From Streptomyces cavernae (GTDB taxonomy: Bacteria > Actinomycetota > Actinomycetes > Streptomycetales > Streptomycetaceae): 64,000 nucleotides of DNA. Position numbers and translations under genes: made by a program. Below are positions 34,904 through 42,397 of the stretch, piece by piece; positions within the stretch are counted from its first letter, which is position 1, and the number at the start of each line of letters is the position of its first letter. The notes beneath the pieces were generated by a model. That model did no database searches, was not told the origin of the DNA, and was given only the letters and a program-made list of their open reading frames with translations. The stretch covers positions 31,252 to 95,251 of the forward strand of contig NZ_ML137708.1 in the NCBI RefSeq assembly GCF_004023625.1. Direction: 5' to 3'.

Positions 34904-35776
34904 TCACGAGTGCGGAACCACCGCCACCGGGCAGTGCGCGTGATGCATGACCGCGTGCGCGACCGAGCCGATCCGGGCGCCCACCGCCGAGCGGTGCACA
35001 CGGCGCCCGACCACCATCAACTGGGCCCGGCCCGCCACTGACAGCAGCACCTGGCCGGCGCTGCCCATCTCGACGTGCTCGGTCACCGGCACATCGGGGA
35101 ACCGCTCGCGCCAGGGTTCCAGGGCGTCGGCAAGAGCCTTCTTCTCGTAGGGTTCCAGGCCCCCTGCCTCGTCCAGGAGCTTGAGCGAGCCGGGGCTGTA
35201 GGCGTACAGCGGGGGCAGGCTCCAGGCGCGTACGGCCGTCAGGCCCGCGCCGCGTGCCGCGGCCGTCTCGAAGGCGAAGCGCAGGGCCGGGGCGCTGTCG
35301 TCCGGCGTGCCCTGCTGGCCCACGACGATCTCACGGCCGGCCGCCTCGGACTCGGGGCGGTCCTCGGCGCGGACGACCACGACGGGCCGGACGGCGTCTG
35401 CGATCACCTGCTGACCGACGGAGCCGAGCAGGAAGCCGACGATCGCGCCGTGACCGCGTGAGCCGAGCACCAGCAGTTCGGCGCCGGCGGCCTCCGCGAT
35501 CAGGGTGGGGACGGCGTCCGTCTCCAGCACGTCGGTGGTCACGGTCAGTCCGGGGTGCCGTTCGCCGACGGTGCGGGCGGCCTCCCCCACCGCTTCCCGG
35601 GCCCACTCGCGCTGGGCGTCCCGGTCGTCTCCGACGGGAAGGTCGGCGGGCCGCCACTCGTACGCGTGGACGATGCGCAGGGGCAGACCACGGCGGACCG
35701 CCTCACGCCCTGCCCACGCCACCGCGGCCCTGCTCTCCGGCGATCCATCCACTCCCACGGTGATCGGGCGGGTCAT
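34904..35776 (-). CDS. Universal stress protein with two Usp domains
   Basis: This 290-aa protein has two tandem Usp units. The first (about 1-145) opens ITVGVDGSPESRAAVAWA and has the nucleotide loop LVLGSRGHGAIVGFLLGSVGQQV, with the complete G-2X-G-9X-G pattern. The second (about 150-290) opens EIVVGQQGTPDDSAPALRFA and ends MVVGRRVHRSAVGARIGSVAHAVMHHAHCPVAVV, where the glycine pattern is degraded, so only the first unit may bind ATP. Such proteins are often controlled by stress or hypoxia regulators. It ends 4 bases after the convergent DUF4032 gene and lies near the redox-type operon at 36 kb. Confidence 0.93.
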   Translation of the reverse strand: MTRPITVGVDGSPESRAAVAWAGREAVRRGLPLRIVHAYEWRPADLPVGDDRDAQREWAREAVGEAARTVGERHPGLTVTTDVLETDAVPTLIAEAAGAELLVLGSRGHGAIVGFLLGSVGQQVIADAVRPVVVVRAEDRPESEAAGREIVVGQQGTPDDSAPALRFAFETAAARGAGLTAVRAWSLPPLYAYSPGSLKLLDEAGGLEPYEKKALADALEPWRERFPDVPVTEHVEMGSAGQVLLSVAGRAQLMVVGRRVHRSAVGARIGSVAHAVMHHAHCPVAVVPHS

Positions 35777-35880
35777 TTGGTTGCCTCCCCTTTTCTGCTT
35801 ACCTACGGCTCACTCGCCGGTCGTTGTGTCACGCTCCGGCGCAGTCCCACGCTACCCAGCACCTGCCCGCTCGGGCGGCC

Positions 35881-36003
35881 AAAGGTCCTTGGACGACATC
35901 TGCTGTTCGGGCCGTGCCGGAGGCCAAGTCGGTGAAGAACCGGCTCGTGCTGCGAGATCCCGCGGGCAACGAGTTCTGCGTGCTCGGGGCGCGGCGCCTC
36001 TGA
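35881..36003 (+). pseudogene. C-terminal remnant of a glyoxalase/VOC-family protein
   Basis: A 40-codon open stretch ends in NRLVLRDPAGNEFCVLGARRL followed by TGA. LRDPAGNEFCVL is the terminal strand motif of VOC (glyoxalase/bleomycin-resistance) proteins, where the glutamate is a metal ligand. The N-terminal two thirds of the fold are missing, and GTG at 35914 would give only 29 residues. It is therefore a gene fragment inside the 35777-36183 gap, which otherwise shows no gene. Confidence 0.7.
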
Positions 36004-36183
36004 CCGTCCCGCGGCGCCTTGACCGTCCGGGCACGGACATCTGCCCGTGCGTGCACGAACCCGGCGAAGCGGGGCGGCCGCACATACGATGGTCAGCGTT
36101 CGCCGGTCCGCCGCGCCCGGTGAGCACAGGGGCCGGCACACGGTCCGGGGGGCGCGGGCCGAACAGCTCGGGTGGGGAGACGC

Positions 36184-37860
36184 ATGGCACAGCCGGAAGG
36201 TCAGGCACGGACCGTCATCCTGACCGTGGACGACGACCCCGGGGTGTCGCGCGCCGTCGCCCGGGACCTCAGACGGCGCTACGGCGCGTCTCACCGCATC
36301 GTCCGGGCGGAGTCCGGGGAGGCCGCCCTGGACGCCCTGCGGGAGCTGAAGCTCCGCGGTGACCAGGTCGCGGTGATCCTGGCCGACTACCGGATGCCGC
36401 AGATGAACGGCATCGAGTTCCTCGAGCAGGCGATCGACGTGTACCCGGGCGCGCGGCGGGTGCTGCTGACCGCGTACGCGGACACCAACGCGGCGATCGA
36501 CGCGATCAACGTCATCGACCTCGACCACTACCTCCTCAAGCCCTGGGACCCGCCGGAGGAGAAGCTGTACCCGGTCCTGGACGACCTGCTGGACGCCTGG
36601 CGGACCACCGACTACCGGCCGGTCGCGGTCACCAAGGTCGTCGGACACCGCTTCTCCGCGCGCTCCTCGGACGTGCGGGAGTTCCTGGCCCGTAACCAGG
36701 TGCCGTACCGCTGGTACTCCTCCGACGACCCGGAGGGCGGGCGGCTGCTGGCGGCCGCCGGGCAGGACGGGGAGCGGCTCCCGCTGGTGATCACCCCGGA
36801 CGGGACCCCGCTGGTGGAGCCCGAGGACAGCCAGCTCGCCGCGCGGGTGGGCCTGGCGACGACGCCGACCGAGGAGTTCTACGACCTCGTCGTCATCGGC
36901 GGAGGCCCCGCCGGGCTCGGCGCGGCCGTCTACGGCGCGTCCGAAGGGCTGCGGACCGTGCTGGTGGAGCGTTCCGCCACCGGTGGGCAGGCCGGGCAGA
37001 GCTCGCGGATCGAGAACTACCTCGGCTTCCCCGACGGCGTCTCGGGTGCCCAGCTCACCGACCGGGCCCGGCGGCAGGCGACGAAGTTCGGCGCCGAGAT
37101 CCTGACCACGCGTGAGGTGACGGCACTCGAGGTGAACGGCGCCTCGCGCACCGTCCGCTTCTCGGACGGCTCCGGCGTGGCCGCGCACAGCGTGATCCTC
37201 GCGACCGGTGTGTCGTACCGGCAGCTCGACGCGCCGGGGCTGCGGGAGCTGACCGGGTGCGGGGTCTTCTACGGTTCGGCGCTGACCGAGGCCCCGGCCT
37301 GCCAGGGGCAGGACGTGTACATCGTCGGCGGCGCCAACTCCGCAGGGCAGGCCGCGATGTTCCTGGCCCGCGGCGCGAAGTCGGTCACCATCCTCGTCCG
37401 CGGGGACTCGCTGTCCGCGTCGATGTCGCACTATCTGATCCAGCAGATCGAGCAGTCGCCCAACATCACGGTGCGCACCGCCACGGTCGTCGAGGCCGCA
37501 CACGGCACGGACCACCTGGAGCAGCTCACACTGCGCGACGTGACGACCGGTCACACCGAACTCGTCGACGCGCAGTGGATGTTCGTGTTCATCGGCGCGG
37601 CACCGCTCACCGACTGGCTGGAGGGCAGCGTGCTCCGGGACGAGCGCGGGTTCATCCTGACCGGTCCGGACATGACCGTCGACGGCCGGCCGCCGAAGGG
37701 CTGGGAGCTGGACCGGCCGCCGTACCACCTGGAGACCAATGTGCCGGGGGTGTTCGTGGCGGGCGACGCGCGGGCCGAGTCCGCCAAGCGGGTCGCCTCC
37801 GCCGTCGGGGAGGGAGCGATGGCCGTGATGCTCGTCCACCGTTATCTGGAGCAGTCATGA
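36184..37860 (+). CDS. Response regulator receiver fused to thioredoxin-reductase-like flavoprotein
   Basis: This 558-aa protein has three parts. Residues 1-140 are a receiver domain: acidic pair D16/D17, phospho-acceptor D68 in VILADYRMPQMNG, T96 and K119. Residues about 147-224 resemble a glutaredoxin-like fold without a CxxC (SSDVREFLARNQVPYRWYSSD, LVITPDGTPL). From about 232 to the end is a pyridine-nucleotide-disulfide-reductase module with FAD motif VVIGGGPAGLGAAVYG, NADPH motif IVGGANSAGQAAMFLARG and FAD-closing VFVAGDARAES. The redox CxxC of real thioredoxin reductases is absent; the equivalent region reads GCGVFYGSALTEAPACQG. Phosphorylation may thus control an NADPH flavoenzyme, which is inference. 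ATG at 36184 follows GGGGAG. It ends in ATGA overlap with a histidine kinase. Confidence 0.93.
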   Translation: MAQPEGQARTVILTVDDDPGVSRAVARDLRRRYGASHRIVRAESGEAALDALRELKLRGDQVAVILADYRMPQMNGIEFLEQAIDVYPGARRVLLTAYADTNAAIDAINVIDLDHYLLKPWDPPEEKLYPVLDDLLDAWRTTDYRPVAVTKVVGHRFSARSSDVREFLARNQVPYRWYSSDDPEGGRLLAAAGQDGERLPLVITPDGTPLVEPEDSQLAARVGLATTPTEEFYDLVVIGGGPAGLGAAVYGASEGLRTVLVERSATGGQAGQSSRIENYLGFPDGVSGAQLTDRARRQATKFGAEILTTREVTALEVNGASRTVRFSDGSGVAAHSVILATGVSYRQLDAPGLRELTGCGVFYGSALTEAPACQGQDVYIVGGANSAGQAAMFLARGAKSVTILVRGDSLSASMSHYLIQQIEQSPNITVRTATVVEAAHGTDHLEQLTLRDVTTGHTELVDAQWMFVFIGAAPLTDWLEGSVLRDERGFILTGPDMTVDGRPPKGWELDRPPYHLETNVPGVFVAGDARAESAKRVASAVGEGAMAVMLVHRYLEQS

Positions 37861-39308
37861 GCGGGCAGCCGATGCCCTGCGACGTGGCGGAGCTCAGCAC
37901 GCTCTTCCTGTTCGAGAAGCTGGACGCCGAGCAGTTGGAGCGGTTGTGCCGCGAAGGCCGGGTGGAGTTGTTCGAGCCCGGCTACGTCTACCGGGAGGGC
38001 GATCCGGCCACCTGCTTCTTCGTCCTCCTCGAAGGCACGCTGGTGATGTCCCGGCGGGTCGGCGGCGACGACGTGGAGACCAACCGCACCTCCCACCGGG
38101 GCGCGTACGTGGGGGCCATGCAGGCCTATCTCGCCGAGCCTGAGCGGGCGCAGTACAAGGGTTCGGTGCGGGTCACCGAGCCGTCGCGGTTCTTCGTCCT
38201 GCCCGCCGAGACGTTCTCCGCGATCATGCGGGACTGGTTCCCGATGGCGGTGCATCTGCTGGAGGGTCTGTTCTTCGGCACCCAGAACACCCAGCGGGCC
38301 GTGGGCCAGCGGGAGCGGCTGCTGGCGCTGGGTTCCCTCTCCGCGGGGCTGACGCACGAACTCAACAACCCGGCCGCCGCCGCCGTTCGGGCCACCTCGG
38401 CGCTCCGGGAACGGGTGGCCGGGATGCGGCACAAGCTGGGCGCGATCGCGGCGGGCCCGTACCGCCGGGACACCCTGGAGGTGCTGGTGGAGATCCAGGA
38501 GCGGACCGCCGAGCAGGTCGCCAAGGCCACGCCGCTCAGCCCGCTTCAGGCCGCCGACCGGGAGGACGCGCTCAGCGACTGGTTCGACGACCACGGCATC
38601 GAGGGTGGCTGGCAGCTCGCGCCCACGTTCGTGCAGGCGGGTCTGGACACGGACTGGCTGGACCGGGTGGCGGCGGCCGTGGACGAGCAGACCCTCGAAG
38701 GCGCCGTACGGTGGCTCAACTACACCGTTGAGACCGAGCTGTTGATGAACGAGATCGAGGACTCCACCACTCGGATCTCCCAGTTGGTGGACGCCGCCAA
38801 GCAGTACTCGCAACTCGACCGCGCGCCGTTCCGGCACGCCGATGTCCACGAACTGCTGGACAGCACCCTGCTGATGCTCTCCGGGAAGATCGGCTCCGGC
38901 GTGAAGGTCGTGAAGGACTACGACCGGACGCTGCCGAGGATCCCCGCGTATCCGGGCGAGTTGAACCAGGTATGGACGAACCTCATCGACAACGCGGTCT
39001 CCGCGATGGCGGGCGAGGGCACGCTGACCGTGCGCACCGTGCTCGACCGGGACCAGTTGCTCGTCGAGTTCCGCGACACCGGGCCCGGGGTCGACCCGGA
39101 GATCCAGGGCCGTATCTTCGACCCGTTCTTCACCACCAAGCCGGTGGGCGAGGGCACGGGGCTGGGTCTGGACATCTCCTGGCGGATCGTCGTCAACAAA
39201 CACCACGGGAGCCTGCAGGTGCAGTCCGTGCCGGGCGACACCCGGTTCCACGTACGGCTGCCGCTGACCGCCCCGGACCAGACCGAACGACTTGAGGAGC
39301 CGTCATGA
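37857..39308 (+). CDS. Histidine kinase with N-terminal cyclic-nucleotide-binding-like domain
   Basis: This 483-aa kinase has no transmembrane segment. Residues about 12-130 form a cNMP-binding-type beta barrel (LFLFEKLDAEQLERLC, VYREGDPATCFFVLLEGTLVMS, RFFVLPAETFSAI). The H box LSAGLTHELNNPAAAAVR carries the phospho-accepting H167. The HATPase domain has the N box TNLIDNAVSAM, G1 DTGPGVDPEI, and F/G2 FDPFFTTKPVGEGTGLGL. It sits in ATGA overlap between the receiver-flavoprotein gene and the zinc-finger gene, so it very probably phosphorylates that receiver. Whether the barrel binds cAMP, another ligand or only protein is unknown. Confidence 0.94.
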   Translation: MSGQPMPCDVAELSTLFLFEKLDAEQLERLCREGRVELFEPGYVYREGDPATCFFVLLEGTLVMSRRVGGDDVETNRTSHRGAYVGAMQAYLAEPERAQYKGSVRVTEPSRFFVLPAETFSAIMRDWFPMAVHLLEGLFFGTQNTQRAVGQRERLLALGSLSAGLTHELNNPAAAAVRATSALRERVAGMRHKLGAIAAGPYRRDTLEVLVEIQERTAEQVAKATPLSPLQAADREDALSDWFDDHGIEGGWQLAPTFVQAGLDTDWLDRVAAAVDEQTLEGAVRWLNYTVETELLMNEIEDSTTRISQLVDAAKQYSQLDRAPFRHADVHELLDSTLLMLSGKIGSGVKVVKDYDRTLPRIPAYPGELNQVWTNLIDNAVSAMAGEGTLTVRTVLDRDQLLVEFRDTGPGVDPEIQGRIFDPFFTTKPVGEGTGLGLDISWRIVVNKHHGSLQVQSVPGDTRFHVRLPLTAPDQTERLEEPS

Positions 39309-39655
39309 CCCTGCCCGCCGGAATAGACCCCGCCGCCGCGCCGAGCGGCACGGGATGCGTCGAGTGCGACGCCGTCGGCGGATGGTGGTTCCATCTGCGG
39401 CGGTGCGCCCAGTGCGGGCACATCGGCTGCTGCGACTCCTCCCCCGCACAACACGCCACCGCCCACGCGAAGACGAGCGGGCATGCGTTCGTGCAGAGCT
39501 TCGAGCCCGGCGAGAACTGGTTCTGGAACTACGAGACGTCGGAGATGTACGAGTCGGGGCCGGACCTCGCACCGCCGCGCAGCCGCCCGGCCGACCAGCC
39601 GGCGCCGGGACCGGCCGGGCGGGTGCCGGCGGACTGGATGAAGTTGCTGAACTGA
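39305..39655 (+). CDS. UBP-type zinc finger protein
   Basis: This 116-aa protein contains a bacterial ZnF-UBP domain at residues about 15-75: CVECDAVGGWWFHLRRCAQCG, GCCDSSPAQHATAHAKTSGH, with the expected Cys and His zinc ligands, then FEPGENWFWNYE. In eukaryotes ZnF-UBP binds free ubiquitin C-termini; in bacteria the role is not known. The tail is Pro/Ala-rich and ends PADWMKLLN. The start ATG overlaps the kinase stop (ATGA), so it is translated with the kinase and flavoprotein. It ends 13 bases before a convergent oxidoreductase gene. Confidence 0.92.
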   Translation: MTLPAGIDPAAAPSGTGCVECDAVGGWWFHLRRCAQCGHIGCCDSSPAQHATAHAKTSGHAFVQSFEPGENWFWNYETSEMYESGPDLAPPRSRPADQPAPGPAGRVPADWMKLLN

Positions 39656-39668
39656 CGGGTTATCACCT

Positions 39669-40640
39669 TCAGGGAACGGTTACGACGACCTTTCCCCGGG
39701 GGTGCCCCTTCGCCAGGTGACGGACGGCGGCGGGTGCCTGGGCCAGCGGGTAGGTGCTGTCGACGGCGGGGACGATCTCACCCTTCTCCAGGCGTTCTTT
39801 GAGGGTCAGCAGGTCCTCCCGGCGGATGATCGCGAGCAGGCCGCGGAAGTTCTGGCCCAGGAACGAGGAGAGCAGCGCCAACTTGAGATGCCGCCCGATG
39901 CCGGAGGACCACTGGCTTCCGCCCTCACCTCCGACGTGGACAAAGGTGCCCTTCGGGGCGAGCACTCTGCGGATCAGCGACAAGGGGCGGTTGCCCGCGG
40001 CGTCGACGACGACGTCGTAGCGGTGGGCGCGGTCGGTGATCTCCTCGCGGGTGTAGTCGATGACGTCGGTGGCGCCGAGAGAGCGGACGAAGTCCGCCGC
40101 GGTCGGCCCACAGACACCGGTGACCTCGGCGCCGTGAGCAGTGGCGAGCTGGACGGCGAAGCTGCCGACTCCGCCGGAGGCGCCGATGACGAGGACCCCC
40201 TGGCCCGGCCGCAGACGCGCCTTGGTGTGCAGTGCCTGGAGGGCCGTGGTACCGGAGACGGGAACGGCTGCGGCCTGTTCGAAGGTGAGGTTGCCGGGCT
40301 TGGGGGCAATCCTTTTGGCCTTGGCGAGCGCATATTCCGCCATGGAGCCGGAGCATTGACCGTAGATCTCGTCGCCGGGCTTGAAGTCGGTCACGTTCGC
40401 GCCCACCGCTTCCACGCGTCCGGCGGCGTCCCAGCCCGGGACCGGGTTCCTGGGCCTCCGCAGCCCGAAGACGAGGCGAGCCGGATAAGGCAGTCCGGTC
40501 ATCAGATGCCAGACGTCCGGCCCCACGCCCACGGCGTGCACCCGCACGAGCACTTCACCGTCACCGGGCGAAGGGCGGTCGATGTCCCGCATTTCCAGGA
40601 CGTCCGCGGAGCCGTAGACGTCCTGCACTATGGCTTTCAA
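39669..40640 (-). CDS. NAD(P)-dependent alcohol dehydrogenase / quinone oxidoreductase (MDR family)
   Basis: This medium-chain dehydrogenase/reductase of 323 aa has an N-terminal GroES-like part (SPGDGEVLVRVHAVGVGPDVWHL, VPGWDAAGRVEAVGANV) and a Rossmann part (GVLVIGASGGVGSFAVQLATAHGAEVTGV). Cysteine and histidine ligands for catalytic or structural zinc are lacking, so it belongs with the zinc-free quinone-oxidoreductase type. The start is TTG at 40640 (LKAIVQDVYGS) with GGGAGG eight bases upstream. The gene stands alone, convergent with the zinc-finger gene. Substrate is unknown. Confidence 0.92.
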   Translation of the reverse strand: MKAIVQDVYGSADVLEMRDIDRPSPGDGEVLVRVHAVGVGPDVWHLMTGLPYPARLVFGLRRPRNPVPGWDAAGRVEAVGANVTDFKPGDEIYGQCSGSMAEYALAKAKRIAPKPGNLTFEQAAAVPVSGTTALQALHTKARLRPGQGVLVIGASGGVGSFAVQLATAHGAEVTGVCGPTAADFVRSLGATDVIDYTREEITDRAHRYDVVVDAAGNRPLSLIRRVLAPKGTFVHVGGEGGSQWSSGIGRHLKLALLSSFLGQNFRGLLAIIRREDLLTLKERLEKGEIVPAVDSTYPLAQAPAAVRHLAKGHPRGKVVVTVP

Positions 40641-40787
40641 GGCGAAATCCTCCCGTTGGGTGAGCCTGCGCACTCAGCATCCCGCCAGGTCCCGCGCTTG
40701 CCCAGCGGAATGGATGGTGCCCCCTTCCTCGTCCTCACTGATGTCGGCGCTTTCCGGACATTCGGCTCGACGGGTGCCGCCCCGCGA

Positions 40788-41450
40788 CTACGCCGCGTCG
40801 CACGGGATGTGGAGGGCGTCGACGCGGACGACGAGGTCGGCGCGGTCTCGGGTGGCGGCCACCAGGTCGGCGTTGCGCTGGTCGGTGCCGAGGACCCAGG
40901 TGACCGCGGTGTCGTGGTCCTTGCCGAACTGTTCGTGGCGGGTGATCAGCCGGCGGATGCGCTCGTCCTCGTCGGTCTCGCAGAACCACACCGCGTCGAG
41001 CTGCGGGCGGACCCGGTCCCACGGTTCGTCCGTCAGCAGGAGGTAGTTCCCCTCGGTGACGACCAGCCGGGCCTCGGGCGGCACCGGGATGGTGCCCGCG
41101 ATCGGTTGCTCCAGGGTCCGCTCGAACCCGGGCGCGTACACGGTCCCGTCCCGCTCCTCGCGCAGCCGGCGCAGCAGCGCGGCGTAGCCTGCGGCGTCGA
41201 AGGTGTCGGGGGCGCCCTTGCGGTCACGGCGGCCCAGCCGGTCCAGTTCCACGTCGGCGAGGTGGAAGCCGTCCATCGGGACGTGCACGGCCCAGCGCGG
41301 TCCGTCGCCGTTCAGGGCCCGTACGAGGCCTTCGGCGAGCGTCGTCTTGCCGGCGCCCGGGCTGCCGGCGATGCCCAGCAGGGCGCGCCGGCCCGGCCGT
41401 ACCAGCGCGGTGGCGCGTTTCACGAGGTCGTCGAAGGCCTCGGAGTTCAT
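40788..41450 (-). CDS. P-loop nucleoside/nucleotide kinase-like protein (PanK/uridine-kinase type)
   Basis: This 220-aa kinase has the Walker A motif in LLGIAGSPGAGKTTLAEGL, a substrate region VPMDGFHLADVELDRLGRRDRKGAPDTFD and a Walker-B-like VVTEGNYLLL. The lid has ERIRRLITRHEQFGK. This pattern fits small P-loop kinases near uridine kinase and the PanK/fructose-importer-associated group, which phosphorylate a nucleoside or sugar. ATG at 41450 overlaps the stop of a 7-codon leader ORF (ATGA), produced by a 20-bp duplication of the start region. The gene follows the SDR gene on the same strand with a 152-bp gap. Substrate not known. Confidence 0.88.
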   Translation of the reverse strand: MNSEAFDDLVKRATALVRPGRRALLGIAGSPGAGKTTLAEGLVRALNGDGPRWAVHVPMDGFHLADVELDRLGRRDRKGAPDTFDAAGYAALLRRLREERDGTVYAPGFERTLEQPIAGTIPVPPEARLVVTEGNYLLLTDEPWDRVRPQLDAVWFCETDEDERIRRLITRHEQFGKDHDTAVTWVLGTDQRNADLVAATRDRADLVVRVDALHIPCDAA

Positions 41451-41470
41451 GGGGCAGCCTCGGAGTTCAT
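41447..41470 (-). promoter_or_regulatory. Seven-codon leader ORF coupled to the kinase start
   Basis: ATG at 41470 opens a 7-codon ORF (MNSEAAP) whose TGA at 41447-41449 overlaps the kinase ATG at 41450. The leader arises because the start region (CCCCATGAACTCCGAGG) is directly duplicated with a 20-bp period. Ribosomes starting at the first copy would terminate on and may re-initiate at the second. Confidence 0.6.
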
Positions 41471-41602
41471 GGGGAAAGTGTCCACCACGGCCGTCGGCCC
41501 GCCTACAGGTCGGCGTCGGCTCCGAGGCGTCGGCGTTGGCGTCGGCTGAAGACGTCCGGCGTCCGCTGAAGAGGTGCCCGCATCGGCTGAACAGGTGCCG
41601 AC

Positions 41603-42361
41603 TCACCGATGGCGGCTGCCGGTCTCCGCGGAGAGGCGGGCCACCAGGCGGCGGGGCAGTACACGGCCCAGGCCCGCCAGCGCCTTGTAACGGGCGTCGG
41701 GGATGCTCACCGGGACACCCCGGCGGAAGTCGCGGATCGCGGTGTCGACGAGTTCGTTGGCGTCCAGCCACATGGATCCGGGGATGCCCGAGACGTCCAT
41801 GTCGGAGCGCTCGTGGAACTCGGTGCGGACCCATCCGGGGCAGAGTGCCATCACATGGGCGCCGCTGCCGGCGATCTCCTGCCGGACGCTCTCGCTGAAG
41901 GTGACCACCCACGCCTTGGAGGCGCTGTAGGTGCCGCGCGGGAAGAACGCCGCGACCGAGGCCACGTTCACCACTCCCCCGCGTCCGCGTTCCACCATGC
42001 CGGGCAGCGCGGCCCGGGTGAGGCGCAGCACCGCCTCGCAGTGCACCCGCAGCATCGCCAGTTCGCCGGGCAGATCGCTGTGCAGGAAGCCCGCGCGCTG
42101 TCCGAAGCCGGCGTTGTTGACGAGCAGGTCGATGCCCTGCGCGGCCCGCCTCTCCGCGGTGGCGAGGCCGTCCTCCGCGGCCAGGTCCGCGGTGAGGACC
42201 TCGACCGTCCTGCGGTGCACGGCCCGGTACCTCTCGGCGGCCTCCTGGAGGCGGCCGGTGTCGCGGGCGAGCAGGACCAGGTCGAAGCCGTCCGCGGCGA
42301 GGCGCCGCGCGAAGGCCGCGCCGATTCCCGCTGTCGCTCCGGTGACAAGGGCTGTGGGCAT
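41603..42361 (-). CDS. Short-chain dehydrogenase/reductase
   Basis: This 252-aa classical SDR has the cofactor motif ALVTGATAGIGAAFARRLA, DLAAEDG, LLVNNAGFG and the catalytic Ser and Tyr-xxx-Lys in VVNVASVAAFFPRGTYSASKAW. PGWVRTEFHE follows the active site, as in short-chain carbonyl reductases. NADP preference is suggested by the lack of an acidic residue right after strand two, but this is weak. The gene is on the same strand and 36 bases downstream of the DUF89 phosphatase. Substrate unknown. Confidence 0.92.
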   Translation of the reverse strand: MPTALVTGATAGIGAAFARRLAADGFDLVLLARDTGRLQEAAERYRAVHRRTVEVLTADLAAEDGLATAERRAAQGIDLLVNNAGFGQRAGFLHSDLPGELAMLRVHCEAVLRLTRAALPGMVERGRGGVVNVASVAAFFPRGTYSASKAWVVTFSESVRQEIAGSGAHVMALCPGWVRTEFHERSDMDVSGIPGSMWLDANELVDTAIRDFRRGVPVSIPDARYKALAGLGRVLPRRLVARLSAETGSRHR

Positions 42362-42397
42362 GGCAGGGATCCTAGTGATCGGACCTGCCGAGGGCGG

